Part shown: positions 31,398 to 43,004 of the stretch, one piece after another
Layout: each line of letters opens with the position of its first letter
How positions within the stretch are numbered: position 1 is the stretch's first letter
Notes under the pieces: model-generated
Seen by the model: only the letters and a program-made list of their open reading frames with translations
What the model was told of the DNA's origin: nothing
Databases searched by the model: none
Assembly: GCA_946811695.1 (NCBI GenBank)
Contig: OX328123.1
Span: forward strand, 36,734,660 to 36,798,659
DNA from: Gonocerus acuteangulatus
Taxonomy: Eukaryota > Arthropoda > Insecta > Hemiptera > Coreidae
DNA: 64,000 nucleotides
Reading direction: 5' to 3'
Translations under genes and position numbers: made by a program

Positions 31398-32123
31398 TTG
31401 TGAAATCATGGTTTGTATAACCACAGACAGAACATCGTTTTTTCTCTGCTCCTTGTTTATTTTTCTTGGAAAACGTGGCTAACGAATCGGCAGTTTGTGA
31501 AAACTCCCCTTTACAATATCCGATAGGTTCTTTTTTGACACCCACAACACTGTATTGCTCTACTGCAATTTCCTTATTAGTAGCGATACGGATTGCATCA
31601 CCAATCGTAAGCTTTTCAGCACCTTCTTCAAATAAACGGTCACGAGCAGGACCCTTTATCATTCCAATAACAAATCTGTCCACCAACATTTTGTCCAGAT
31701 AATTGTTGAATTTACAATTACCTGCGAGATTACGGAGTCTGTCAATCCATTCATTAACCATTCATTTTGTTCTCTAATACCATTGTAAAACTTGAAACGT
31801 GATGCAAACACTGATTCCGTCTTCGAGAAATGATTATCAAACCAAGCAACAAGGTTATTATAAGCAATAGACTCCGGAATTCCTGGAACGGCTAAATTTG
31901 ACACAAGTTTGAACGCGTCCTCACTCAAAGCATTTATAAATGTGTCACGCTTTAGGTCCTCCGTTTTGAAAAAGTGTTTATTAGCATTGAAAAAACTTTC
32001 CATGCGGGGCTTATACACTTGCCAATCATTTATAAGGGAAAATTCCCGCAACTGTCCGACGATCACTCCGTCACTCATATTTGAAAACGATTTACGATCA
32101 ATAAAACACAACTCACCCTGCAA
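31398..32123 (-). pseudogene. Gypsy B gag
   Basis: Minus strand. A plausible start, MSDGVIVGQLREF, is near 32088. A capsid-like sequence (AYNNLVAWFDNHF, FASRFKFYNGIREQ) runs to a frameshift near 31755, then EWIDRLRNLAGNCKF, and a CCHC knuckle CSVCGYTNHDFTTC at the edge of Gypsy C. Discounting Gypsy C, the frame runs on into the protease at 26072, as in gag-pol fusions. Confidence 0.85.
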
Positions 32124-32164
32124 CTTTTAGTTATCGGTTGTAAGATCCCATCCTCGTCGCCATT

Positions 32165-32354
32165 TGTAATGTCTTTAAAACAAAAACACTTTGTCTAACG
32201 GATAAGTTTTATTAATCACAAAAACTATTACACAATGCATGATACATGACTCCGCAAACAACATGATACAAATCTCCCCGTTCCTGTTGGTAGGTAATCC
32301 CCTGTTTCCTTACACTTTGATCGATACCTTCCCATCGATATCCAATATACCACA
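32165..32354 (-). repeat. Gypsy B 5' LTR
   Basis: 190 bp, TG...CA bounded on the minus strand (TGTGGTATATTGG ... CATTACA). Followed on the minus strand by TGGCGACGAGG (primer-site candidate) and preceded by the duplication GAATC. The left partner at 21312 keeps only about 16 matching bases. Confidence 0.7.
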
Positions 32355-32359
32355 GAATC

Positions 32360-32758
32360 GTAGAGTGCGATGCTGTTTCTAGGAAATATCCTAATAAAGA
32401 TTGCCGTCGTTCTAAGGGACCAGAACGAGTAAAGAGCCAAAGAAAAGATTTTAATAGATCTTGATAAAGATGTGGAGCAGCTTACAGTGATGAGCATCAT
32501 CATAAATGTCCAGCTAAGGACTCTATTTGTTTTTCATGCAAGATGAGGGGCCATTGGAAGTCAGCCTGTCGTCTTGCCAAGAAGAAGGTGGACAGAAGGA
32601 GTTCCAGTTCCAGCTGCGGCAGTCTTTGGGTCGTACATTTTACATCAACATCTCAGGTAGATGATTTATTTTATACAAATATAGGAATCAACGGAAACGA
32701 CGTCCGATTCAAGATTGATTCAGGAGCTGACGTATGCATTTGTGGTCCGTGGTGACGT
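32360..32758 (+). pseudogene. Gypsy A gag C-terminus with zinc knuckles, and protease
   Basis: It continues gag after Gypsy B (VECDAVSRKYPNKDC), then a frameshift near 32463. A knuckle region follows (CGAAYSDEHHHKC and CFSCKMRGHWKSAC), then protease IDSGADVCICG before a TGA near 32753. The IDSGAD active-site variant is common in this Gypsy group. Confidence 0.8.
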
Positions 32759-34960
32759 AAACTTCATGGGGCGGGCAGTAGCCAACTAAAAGTTCTTGGT
32801 AAAGTTAAAGTTGTATTGTCTAAACATGGCGTAGACCATACAGAAACTGTTTATGTTGTAAAAGGACGAAAAGAACCACTTTTAGGGAAGGCTGCCATAG
32901 AATCTTTTAAACTACTGAAGCTTATGATAGATGAAGTAGGAAACTATACAAATGATTATAATATTTTAAACGAATTTCCAAAAGTGTTTCAAAGCCTTGG
33001 GGAAGTAAAAGGTCACCCATATTTAATCAGGCTTGCTCCAAATGCTAAACCTTTTTCTGTTTCATGTCCCCGGCGAGTTCCGATACCTCTAAAGAAGAAA
33101 TTACAAATTGAATTAGACCGAATGGTCAAGTCAAACATCATCGTTCCTATTTCAGAAGCAACAGAATGGTGCTCGCCGATAGTAGTTGTGCCTAAGAAAA
33201 ACGGCACGAAACGGCTCTGTGTAGATTTTACTGAATTAAACAAATTCGTTGTAAGAAAAAAGGTAATATTACCGTCTGTTGATGAATTGCTGTGCAAGCT
33301 TAATTCTGCCAAATTTCTTTCTAAATTAGATGCCAATAGCGGTTTCTGGCAGATCCCATTGGACGAAAGAAGTCAAAAGTTGACTACATTTATTACACCA
33401 TTCGGCAGATATTATTTTAAACGTTTGCCATTAGGTATATCATCTGCTCCTGAACACTTCCAGAGGAGAATGTCTGAGGCAATTGAAGGCATAGAAGGTG
33501 TTATTAACTTAGCGGATGATTTTCTGGTTTATGGTGAAACTGAAGCTGAACATGGTAATAGGTTCACCAAGTTTTTGCATCGCCTTGAAGAGTATGGGAT
33601 CACACTTAATAGAGAAAAGTGTATTTTTAAAGACAATGAACTAAACTTTCTAGGACATGTTTTGGAAAATGGCAGCCTTAAACCCGATCCAGAAAAGGTT
33701 AAAGCAATCTCGGCAATGCCAACACCTAAGGATCAGAAAGACTTAAGGTCTTTTCTAGGTATGATTAATTATTTGATGAAATTCATCCCTCACCTTTCCG
33801 ATCATGCCAAACCCTTGAGAGAATTATTGAGTAGCAAAAATACTTGGATGTGGACCAACATACACGATGCGAATTTTAATAAATTAAAATCGCTTGTTAG
33901 TAAGGCCGTCTCTTTAGCGACATTCGACCCACAGAGAGAAACTCGTGTTTGCGCTGATGCATCCAGCTTTGGAATCGGAGGAACTCTAGAACAGAAGTTT
34001 GCTAAGGGCTGGATGCCAGTTCAATTTATATCGCGAACTTTAAGTTCAGTCGAGACGCGATACGCTCAAATTGAAAAGGAAGCTTTAGCACTAACTTGGG
34101 CCTGCGAAAGGTTCTCGCAGATCATTTTAGGAATGAAATTTGATTTGTTGACAGACCACAAACCTCTGGTTGAAATTCTAGGTCAGAAACCTATTGCAAG
34201 CCTTTCGGCAAGACTACAGAGATTTAGAATGAGGTTGTTACCATTTACCTTCCGTGTTCAGTATATAAAAGGAAAATAATTTACGACTCCTGATTTGCTT
34301 TCTAGAAATCCATTAAAAGGGCCTGAGGATAAAGATGTTCTAGACGAAAACGAACTTCATGTTTCAGAACTTGTTTCGTCTTTACGAATAAGGGATTCAA
34401 GACTCAAGAAACTCATAAAAGCGCAAGAAAAAGACGCAGTGAGCCAACTTTTGAAAGAAGCTATACTCTCCGGTGACTGGACTAGATTAGAGAATAGCCC
34501 ATTCTACAAAGAGAGAGGATCTTTAGTCTACCAAGAGGGGTTAATTCTGTACAATACTAGAGTTTTTGTGCCGAAATCTCAGAGAAAAGAAGTCCTGGAC
34601 AGCTTACATTCAGGACACCAAGGAGTTACAAAATGCATCGCTCTTTCACAGAACACCGTTTGGTGGCCGGGAATTACGGTGGACATAAAGAAGAAGATAG
34701 AAAACTGTTTACCGTGTATTGAAAATTCCGTTAATCTTCGTGAGCCACTGATACCAAGTGATATGCCAAAGAGACCATGGGAAAAGGTTGCGGTTGATCT
34801 TTTGAACTTCAAAGGTAAAAACTACCTTGTCATGCATGACTATTTCTCAAAATACATAGAATTATTGCAGTTGAGTAGAACTGATTCTAGCACCATTGTA
34901 GGAGCCTTCAAATTAATATTTCAACAGCAAGGAACTAAACAATTTTGCAAAGGACTATAA
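32759..34960 (+). pseudogene. Gypsy A RT, RNase H and integrase N-terminal part
   Basis: RT: VPKKNGTKRLCVDFTELNKF, LDANSGFWQIPLDE, and the catalytic NLADDFLVYG. RNase H: VCADASSFGIGGTLEQ and LTDHKPLVEIL. A single TAA at 34277 precedes DLLSRNP. The integrase has LHSGHQGVTK and CLPC (zinc-binding), then VAVDLLNFKG (first Asp). Near 34930 a deletion and frameshift remove the segment with the second Asp. Confidence 0.88.
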
Positions 34961-35624
34961 CTTTGAAATAATTACATCAAGCCCCAGGTATCCGTCTTCG
35001 AATGGTCAGGCAGAACGGGCTGTACGGATCGCGAAAGATATTCTTAAAAATAATAAAGATTTCAGCGATGGCTTATTGGCATATAGATCAACACCGCTGG
35101 AGTGTGGCTTTAGTCCTGCTCAGCTTCTATTTGGGCGCAGGATAAGGACAACCTTACCAATCATAGAGGAACAATTGATGCCTGCTTGGCCAGATTTGGT
35201 CTGGTATAGAAAATGGTGGGAGAATTCAAAAGCCCGCCAGAAGGAAAATTTTGATAACATACATCGAGCCTGTAACCTTCGACACTTAAGGAAGGGTGAG
35301 AAGGTATGGGTGAAAAATTTAAAGAAATATGGGTTCATTTTAGACCAAGGCCTTAATGAAAGAGAGTATCTCATAGATGTTTCTTGGCGAATTTTTTACT
35401 GTGAATCACGATTTTCGACTTTGGATCGTCCGAGACAGGAAGATGCAAAGGAAAGGAGTGAAAAAATTGATGCAAATAGTGGATCTAAAGAGGTACAAAG
35501 AAGATCAGAAGAGAAGGAGAGCCAGGAGGAAGGGAATAGAAGACAAGATGATGGAGGAAGAGAAGAGGGAGTTAGGACTAGGAGTGGAAGGAGAATCAGA
35601 CAGCCAAGCCGTCTCAATCTTTGA
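34961..35624 (+). pseudogene. Gypsy A integrase C-terminal part
   Basis: PSSNGQAERAVR (third catalytic Glu) at about 34998 is followed by LLAYRSTPLECGFSPAQLLF and RKGEKVWVKNLKKY. A highly charged tail follows (EKESQEEGNRRQDDGG), ending TRSGRRIRQPSRLNL-stop at 35624, just before the purine tract. Conserved order is intact, but it is out of frame with the upstream part. Confidence 0.85.
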
Positions 35625-35636
35625 GAGAAGAAAGGG

Positions 35637-35755
35637 TGTAACGGTTGGCTTGTCTTATAGAACTAATCTGGTTAACAGGTGGTTCTAAAGGTTAATAGAA
35701 TTGCATATGATAAATAAATATATTCATTATGGTGTTAAAGCTTGTACTTATTACA
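35637..35755 (+). repeat. Gypsy A 3' LTR
   Basis: 119 bp, TGTAACGG ... TTATTACA, preceded by the purine tract at 35623-35636. Confidence 0.85.
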
Positions 35756-35762
35756 GCATATA

Positions 35763-36117
35763 AAAAAAAAAAAAAAAATCAGTCCCGTAACAGGCCACGA
35801 GGGCCCAGAGGGGCAGATACTATAGAGGTATCTGGTTCATGACCATACGGCACACAAGGGAGATAGTGTGGTCAGTACTATGCTCCGGCCGCCTGATTTT
35901 CCCCTTAGCTGCTTCGACTGCTACAGTCATTAGCACCCAAGGTACCCATTATTAAATTAATTAAAGGCTGGGTTGGCCTAGGGGTGGTCAGGGAGGCCGA
36001 ATTCAACCCATGAGCGAAGACACTAGAAGAAAAAATCTTTAGTGCTTGCTCGGGATTTGAACTCAGGTCCTCCAACTTATTAGTCCAGTGCTCTACCACT
36101 GAGCTAACCTCGTCCCC
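35763..36117 (-). mobile_element. tRNA-derived SINE (family 1, copy a) at the Gypsy A border
   Basis: It is flanked by a perfect 14-bp duplication TATTACAGCATATA (35749-35762 and 36118-36131), which includes the last bases of the Gypsy A LTR. The minus-strand head is GGGGACGAGGTTAGCTCAGT with A box TTAGCTCAGTGG and B box GAGTTCAAATCC. A 280-bp body follows. The 3' end on the minus strand is GGGACTGA then a run of T, not A. It is younger than Gypsy A. Confidence 0.88.
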
Positions 36118-36131
36118 TATTACAGCATATA

Positions 36132-38452
36132 CCTGGGGTATATTTACAACTCTTGAGGATTAACTCCTAACAGGAAAATTTCTTGTGGACCTTCTGTTTC
36201 TACGGGCACTGAACCGACTCTCTATTCGCTCATAGTATCTAACGGCTGTGAAGTTTATTTTTTGGGTTTAGGACTTAATATACATATGTAGACTAAATCA
36301 TAGCAAGAAGTCTACCTCCGTCGTCGCTTCTTAACTATGGAGACTCGCTAATGTTACCCAATCTTAGATACATCGTAATTAAAATCCACAGCAAAAATAC
36401 ATTTCATCAGAATCCCCTGCTTAATAAAACATATATAGAATAATATGCCAAATATAGCCTATCTAGTGGATAAAAGTGGAGGAAAAATGCCGTTCGTGGT
36501 GGTAGAAAATCTTACAAGGCATTTCGCTCAGAAATCTCCGAAATATTCTTACTAATTTTACGTATCCGGTTTTATAACCAAATAGATTTATATTCTATAA
36601 TCAATAAGAAAAAACTACTAGCAACACTAACAACAAAAAACTATGGGTAACAGATGAAAATAGGGAATACCAAGAACAATTCTAAAGAACGAAATCAACA
36701 CCAGTACTGTAATCTAGATATTCATACGGCATCTTCGAATTCTAACAAACAAAATATTGCTTCTAATCATACGTATCCTGTTTACTGACAAATACATTTG
36801 ACTGCTATAAGCAATTACAAAAATAACGAGCAGTGAAAAAAAACTGCGGGAAACACACAAATAGATCCGTTTAAATAAACGAAACTAACTAACTAAGTTT
36901 TAAGCACTTATTTCTCCTAATGTGACGACCCCATCAAACATTTCTTCAAAACATTTTTTTGTAGAGAATTTTGTAATCTTTCGAACTGTTACATTTCACT
37001 TGCCACGATTTCCTAACCCTTTTCGAGATATTAAGGAAAATATACGAAGGGGGCCTAATAGACATTCATACGGGATCTGAGAATCCCAAGATTCCGCAAA
37101 AATAAAATATTCTAATTATACGTATCCTGTTTTATTGGCAAATACATTTGACTACTATAAGCAATTGCAAACACTAGGGAATATGCCAAAGAACTCAGAG
37201 TAGGAGCCTCCACTGTTTCAAGACATTTGAAGGAAATCGGCAAATCCAAAACTGACATTTCATACGGTACAGCCTGATATATTTCTAATAATGAATTGTT
37301 TTTCTTATTTTACTTAATCTGTTTTATTGTCAAATACATTATCCGACTATAAACAGTTAAAAAATAACAAGAAATAAAACAGACAAAAAGAACCGTCCGA
37401 ATAAACGAAATCAATTACTTCAAAGTTTAAGCACTTATTTCTCCGATTGACATCGCCTAATTAAAACTTTCTTCAGAACCTTTTTTGTAGAGCATTTAGT
37501 AGGCTTTTGAATGGTAACCTTCTGCTTCCCAAGATTGTCACCCGTTTTCGAGATACTAACGAAAGTATACAAAGTTCCCAAAACTTTTCATTATTTCTTG
37601 CCACAGAAAATTGGTCTCATTTTACCTATCCTGTCTTACACAAAAATACATTTTCCTAACATAAGAAATTACAAAAATAAAAAGTAATAAAAAACTAAGG
37701 GAAAGAGACAAAAATTACAAAAAGAACGAAAAAAAACCGTTCATAAGAACTAAACAGACGTATTTGAAGTTTTAAGCACTTATTTCTTCCATTGACATCA
37801 CCAAATCAAAAATTGTTTCAGGATATTTTTTGTAGAGAATTTAGAAAGCTTCCAAAAAGTTTCTATCCACTTATCAAAATTTCCCAACCGTGTTCAAGAT
37901 ATGAATGAAAGTATGCGAAGTTCCCAAAACTTTTCCTGTCTGTTCATAAAATATTTTATTCTAACCCTTCCTTAACTCCAAACGTAACCAAAATTTTAAC
38001 ATTTTAGTTTTGATGAAATTCAAACATGCAAAAAAAATTTCAACTGAATCCCATGATTGTAAGTACAAAAACCAAAAACAAGGAATAAAACAGACAAAAA
38101 GAACCGTTAGAATAAACGAAATCAATTACTTTAAAGTTTTAAGCACTTATTTCTCCTATTGACATCGCCTAATTTAAACTTTCTACAGTACCTTTTTTGT
38201 AGAGTATTTAGTAAGCTTTCGAATGGTAACCTTCCGCTTCTCAAGATTGTCAACGGTTTTCGAGATACTAACGAAAGTACACAAAGTTACCAAAACTTTT
38301 ATTGTCTATTAATAAAATATTTTATTCTAACCCTTCCTTTACTCCAAACGTAACCAAAATTTCAACATATTAGTGTTGATGAAATTCAAACATGGCGAAA
38401 ATGTATCAACTGAATCCCATAATTTTAAGGACCAAAATCAAAGACAAAAAAG
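36132..38452 (+). other. F1-e body: decayed internal units of the F1 family
   Basis: No gene. From about 36860 on, at least four imperfect F1 internal units can be read ('aagcacttatttctcc', 'tgacatcgccta', 'tttttgtagagcattta'), at about 36900, 37435, 37775 and 38145, spaced 340-530 bp. The 36420-36480 stretch resembles 18840-18890, consistent with one element split by Gypsy A. Confidence 0.6.
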
Positions 38453-38493
38453 TCCGACTCGCAGGAACTGCGTCATGTAGCGCGGTTCCAGTT

Positions 38494-38686
38494 CTTTTTT
38501 TTTTCTTTTTTTTTTTTTTTTACGGCTCATCTACATCTAGGTCATTAGCGCCGACATCTAGGGTTTAGCGAGGAATTTTACCAGCGAGCCGTGGGATGAT
38601 AAAATTCCTGCCGGAGGTTGGGAATCGAACCCACCAACTCCCGCTTATGAATCCAAGGCATTAGCCATAAGACCACGGGAGACCCC
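38494..38686 (-). mobile_element. tRNA-derived SINE (family 2, copy b) inside F1-g
   Basis: Minus strand. The head is GGGGTCTCCCGTGGTCTTAT with B box GGTTCGATTCC, then the same body as the copy at 8701. The A tail appears as a T-run on + (38494-38520). The flanks GGTTCCAGTTCT and GGTTCTTGTTCA look like an imperfect duplication of the F1 5' sequence. Confidence 0.8.
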
Positions 38687-39753
38687 GGTTCTTGTTCATA
38701 TCCCTATTCTCATTTGAAAAGCATAGAATAGAAACAGATAATATTTTCCTCGGCCTTTGTTCAAAGGGTTTTATGGCTATACCTGGGGTTAGGGTCGGGT
38801 CCGCAAGACCCTAGAAACCTCTTCTAGCGATACTTCATTTCATACGTTTCAATGAATTGGAAAATATCAAAAATTTTCACATATTCCTGTGTTCTTTTAC
38901 TATAGTAATAATTCTACAGATAAAATCAATTAAAAAAACCAACAGCATAAAGGCAATTGAAAATATTCAAAAGACGTCATCGAATCTTTTTCTCTTAGCA
39001 AGCTATGTTTCTAACAATGAATTGTTTTTCTTATTTTGCCTAATCTGTTTTATTGTAAAATACATTATCCAAATATAAGCAATTAAAAAATAACAAGGAA
39101 TAAAAACAGACAAAAAGAACAGTTCGAATAAGCAAAATCCATTACTTTAATGTTTTAAGCACTTATTTCTCCGATTGACATCGCCTAATCAAAACTTTCA
39201 TCAGAACCTTTTTTGTAGAGCATTTAGTAAGCTTTCTAATGGTATTCTTTTGTTTGCCAAGATTCTCAACCTTTTTCGAGATATTAAGGAAAATATACAG
39301 AGTTACCAAAACGTTTTATGTCTGTTAATAAAATATTTTATTCTAACCCTTCCTTAACTCCAAACGTAACCAAAATTTCAACATATTAGTTTTAATGATA
39401 GTAAAACATGCAGAAAATGTTTCAACTGAATCCCATGATTCTAAGTACCCAAACCAAAAACGGTATTCAAAAAGTATTTTTCCAATTTTCTCAAAAACGA
39501 TTAAAGCTATCGCCTTGAAAATGGTTTCATTTGTTTTACTAGCCAAAGAAGCCTATAAAACGAGTACTTACAAGCTTATGAACTCAAAAACGTAAGCGTT
39601 ACAATTTTTTCGCGCGAATTTCGCCCCAAACGCCATCTTCCAGTGGGCGGATTTTGCTGGTTAACGAACTTGACCTTTCAAATTGGACGACAGATTTTTG
39701 TACCAAATTTCATCAAAATCGGACCATCAGGGAAGCCAGAAATCCGCGAACAG

Positions 39754-39856
<103 letters not shown>

Positions 39857-40666
39857 AATTTTAACCACCGTTATTTTCGGTCTCTAGGGGTTCTGAAACG
39901 CGAAATTTTCTAGTCGGCACTTCCGGATTGTTTCATTGTATCAACCTTATAAGCGGGGTTCCTCCCTATGGGGGAGGGAGGAACCGCGCTAAAAGAACAG
40001 TTCGAATAAGCGAAATCAATTACTTTAAAGATTTAAGCACTTATTTCTCCGAATGACATCGCCTAATCAAAACTTTCATCAGAACCATTTTTGTAGAGCA
40101 TTTAGTAAGCTTTCTAATGGCAATCTTACGTTTCGCAAGATTCTCAACCTTTTTCGAGATAATAAGGAAAGTATACAAAGTTACCAAAACTTTTTATGTC
40201 TGTTAATAAAATATTTTATTCTAACCCTTCCTTAACTCCAAACGTAACAAAAATTTCAACATATTAGTTTTAATGAAAGTAGAACATGCAGAAAATGTTT
40301 CAACTGAATCCCATGATTCTAAGTACCTAAACCAAAAACTGTATTCAAAAACGATTTTTCCAATTTTCTCGAAAACGGTTAAAGCTATCGCCTTGAAAAT
40401 AGTTTCATTCGTTTTCCTAGCCCAAGAAGCCTATAAAACGAGTACTTACAAGCTTATGAACTCAAAAACGTAAGTGTTACGATTTTTTTTTGCGCGAATT
40501 TCGCCCCAAACGCCATCTTCCAGTGGGCGGATTCTACTGGTTAACGAACTTGACCTTTCAAATTGGACGACGGATTTTTGTACCAAATTTCATCACAATC
40601 GGACCATTAGGGAAGCCAGAAATTAGCGAACAGACAAATATATATATATATATATACAATATATTG

Positions 40667-41250
40667 CTAAGAAGCTAAAGCCGCACCTAGGCACGACAGA
40701 ACATTACATAAAAGACTCAAGACATTTTGTGGAGAAGGTCAAGGCCATTAAAATAACGAAGGAAGATTTGCTAGTAAGTTTTGATGTAAATTCGTTGTTT
40801 ACCAAGGTCCCTTTGGATGAAACGTTGCAGCTAATGAAGAGGTTGTTGAACGACGAAGAAATGAAATTGGCGCAACTCTGTTTAGAATCAACTTTTTTCT
40901 TGTTTAATGACAAATATTATAAACAGGTAGAAGGTGCCATCATGGGTTCACCACTCAGCCCAATAGCAGCAGAAATATACATGGAGGAGTTTGAGAAGAC
41001 AGCTATAACAACTGCGGAGTGGAAACCAAGGCATTGGTTTAGATATGTGGACGATACTTTCGTGATTTGGCCTCATGGGAAGAAGAAACTAGAACATTTT
41101 TTCGAACACATTAACAAGATGCACGAAAACATAAAGTTCACCATGGAAATTGAAGAAGACGGGGTATTGCCGTTCCTGGATGTGAAAGTAGAGAAGATTG
41201 GAGACCGTCTAGATCATTCGGTTTACAGAAAACCGACTCACCAGCCATAG
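40667..41250 (+). pseudogene. Penelope-like reverse transcriptase fragment
   Basis: It reads KITKEDLLVSFDVNSLFTKV (motif A with the catalytic Asp), EGAIMGSPLSPIAAEIYMEE (motif B), FRYVDDTFVIW (motif C, YVDD) and FTMEIEEDGVLPFLDV, then HSVYRKPTH. These are hallmark segments of Penelope RT. The frame is open over about 190 residues up to a TAG at 41248, but the N-terminal third is lost. Confidence 0.9.
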
Positions 41251-41335
41251 AGATAGTACGCTGCCCGGAAAATTTAAACATAGAAGATGGGTACAGGCTC
41301 AGCAAATTATGGCATCCGGTGATTAAGCCGAAGGA
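41248..41335 (+). pseudogene. C-terminal end of the Penelope endonuclease region
   Basis: In another frame, AIEIVRCPENLNIEDGYRLS then LWHPVI corresponds to the last residues of Penelope proteins (EAIEI...N.NR..GY.LS..W.P). It directly follows the RT fragment, so the GIY-YIG core between them has been deleted. Confidence 0.6.
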
Positions 41336-41341
41336 AAAAAG

Positions 41342-42233
41342 TCCGTCACGCAGGAGCTGCATAACTAAGCACTTTCCTCAGAATTTGGGTAGTGTAGACT
41401 GCTTTCCAGAACAATTTGCTTAAAATATCCTACATAAATAAAATAAAAACATGAATAGTTCTCTTTTAAATTTGTAATGAGTAACTGATCAATTATTTTT
41501 TTGCTTCCAGAGTTATGTTTGCACATGTTACCTATTACACTACGTAATAAATACAAAAAACCTCATATTATCGTATTTTGATCTAACGCAGGAACAGGAT
41601 ACAGTCCCTCTAGCGCTCCTTGCGGCGCCTTTGTGGACCTATGTCTGGCTGGCTTTTCTATTGAAATATATTACAAATTAAACCCCCGCTTTCCGATTGA
41701 CCGATTCAGCTCATTTTTATAACACTTCTTTCTCATGAGTTACCCACGACGTATACCGCGTTTCGTTAGAATACAGCAGAAATTACGACCAGTATGAGTA
41801 TATTAGGAATTTGGGTCCGGAGTAAACCCCCCCTCCTAATGAACCGATTTAGTTTATTTTTACATCACATATTTACCTGTAGATTACCACTACGAATACC
41901 GAGTTTCGTCGAAATATACCTAAAATCACGGCTGGTAGTGGCGAATTGGTATTGTCGGTCCGGAGTAAACCCCCCTCCTTATGAACCGATTTAGTTCATT
42001 TTTATATCTCACTTTCCTCTCTATATTACCACTACGAATACCAAGTTTCGTTGAAATATAACAAATATTACGGCTGAAATGGTCAAATTAGTGTTTTGGG
42101 TTCGGGGTAAACCCCCCCTTCCGGTGGACCGATTTTGGTGGTTAACGAACTCGTTCAATCGTTTGATAATTGAATGCTATATACCAAGTTTCGTGACGAA
42201 AAACAAAAACTCTGGCCGCTATCGTGTTAACAG

Positions 42234-42265
<32 letters not shown>

Positions 42266-42402
42266 GCATATATATATAAATTTTAACGGGGGTCATTTTC
42301 GGTGTCTACTAGGTAGGATCGATAAAGATTTGAAGAAATTTTTCAAAAATTCCGTCATGAGTCCAACCTCAATAGCTACTTTCCTTCGGAGGAAAGTGCT
42401 AA
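41342..42402 (+). mobile_element. F2-b: Helentron-like element inside the Penelope-like element
   Basis: 5' end TCCGTCACGCAGGAGCTGC, then CTAAGCACTTTCCTC. Three tandem units follow ('ggtccggagtaaaccccccc'), then (TA)n at 42243-42279. The 3' hairpin is CTTTCCTTCGGAGGAAAG plus TGCTAA, ending 42402. It has the same order as F2-a and is very similar to it. Confidence 0.85.
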
Positions 42403-42576
42403 AAGGAGAAACGAAATTCAACCAGTCAACGGTCCAGATGGAACACACCAACCAGGTTCAAGCAAGGCAGGGACCAACCAATCAGATACATGGAAGAGCA
42501 GATTACGCCCGCGGATGAATACAAAGACGAGTATTTATACTGAACAACTAGAAGAACATCCTCATTCTCAGACTAA

Positions 42577-42616
42577 GCCCTGAGGAAGCTGGCAGTATGA
42601 CTAGCGAAACGTCGGC
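42577..42616 (+). ncRNA. Hammerhead-ribozyme-like motif of the Penelope-like element
   Basis: The order GCC-CTGAGGA-(stem II with GCT...AGC)-GAAAC-GTC-GGC matches the hammerhead core (CUGANGA ... GAAA ... GUC). GCC (42577-42579) can pair with GGC (42614-42616) as stem I. The ACGU after GAA is self-complementary, as in Penelope-type hammerheads thought to act as dimers. Hammerheads in Penelope-like elements are established; activity of this copy is not shown. Confidence 0.6.
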
Positions 42617-42691
42617 AAAGAAGTTTGTGACACGGTCAATACCAGAAGACTATAATATTTGTAATGACTCGGACCGTGGAAGCCTAAGAGT

Positions 42692-42696
<5 letters not shown>

Positions 42697-42785
<89 letters not shown>

Positions 42786-42800
42786 TATATATATATATAA

Positions 42801-42852
<52 letters not shown>
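42697..42852 (+). repeat. (TA)n tract of F1-e
   Basis: About 155 bases of TA with a few A-runs, followed directly by the F1 3' block (AAATTTGAACCACC). It is the right-hand half of the tract entered by the Penelope-like element. Confidence 0.95.
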
Positions 42853-42857
<5 letters not shown>

Positions 42858-43004
42858 CACAAATTTGAACCACCGTTATTTTCGGTCTCTAGGTGTTCTG
42901 AAACGCGAAATTTTCTAGGCAGCACTTCCGGATTGTTTCATGAGATCAACCTTATAAGCGAGGTTCCTCCCTATGAAGGAAGGGATGAACCGCGCTAAAA
43001 GCAT

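Larger units (their letters stand above)
21312..32354 (-). mobile_element. Gypsy B: Ty3/Gypsy retrotransposon, minus strand, nested in Gypsy A
   Basis: Outer duplications GAATC lie at 21307-21311 and 32355-32359. The outer ends are TGTAATGTC (left, +) and ACCACA (right). Minus-strand order: LTR (32354-32165), primer-site region TGGCGACGAGG, gag, protease, RT, a deletion removing RNase H and most of the integrase, then the integrase C-terminus and tail ending 21405. Only the first 16 bp of the left LTR match the right one, so the 3' LTR is mostly lost. Gypsy C and hAT-2 are inserted in it. Confidence 0.85.
19236..35755 (+). mobile_element. Gypsy A: Ty3/Gypsy retrotransposon with very short LTRs, split by two insertions
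   Basis: The LTRs are 19236-19365 and 35637-35755. They share 'ggttggcttgtctta' and 'ggtgctaaagcttgtactta' with few changes, and an 11-bp difference near 19262. The flanks are GCAGA (left) and GCATA (right), a probable decayed 5-bp duplication. The primer-site region TGGTGGCAGCGG follows the 5' LTR directly, and a purine tract GAGAGAAGAAAGGG (35623-35636) precedes the 3' LTR. Gag, protease, RT, RNase H and integrase are all recognisable but carry stops and frameshifts. MITE-A and Gypsy B interrupt gag. Confidence 0.88.
40658..42695 (+). mobile_element. Penelope-like element, decayed, inserted in a (TA)n tract and split by F2-b
   Basis: It contains a Penelope RT fragment (40667-41250) and the last part of the GIY-YIG-associated domain (41248-41335). 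After F2-b there is a 3' region with a hammerhead-like motif (42577-42616). TA tracts border both sides. The RT N-terminus and most of the endonuclease are missing. It lies within the (TA)n of F1-e. Confidence 0.8.

Noticed and set aside
33013..33336. Antisense frames over the Gypsy, Jockey and Penelope coding regions
   Set aside because: They are shadows of the real coding strand, which carries the recognisable catalytic motifs.
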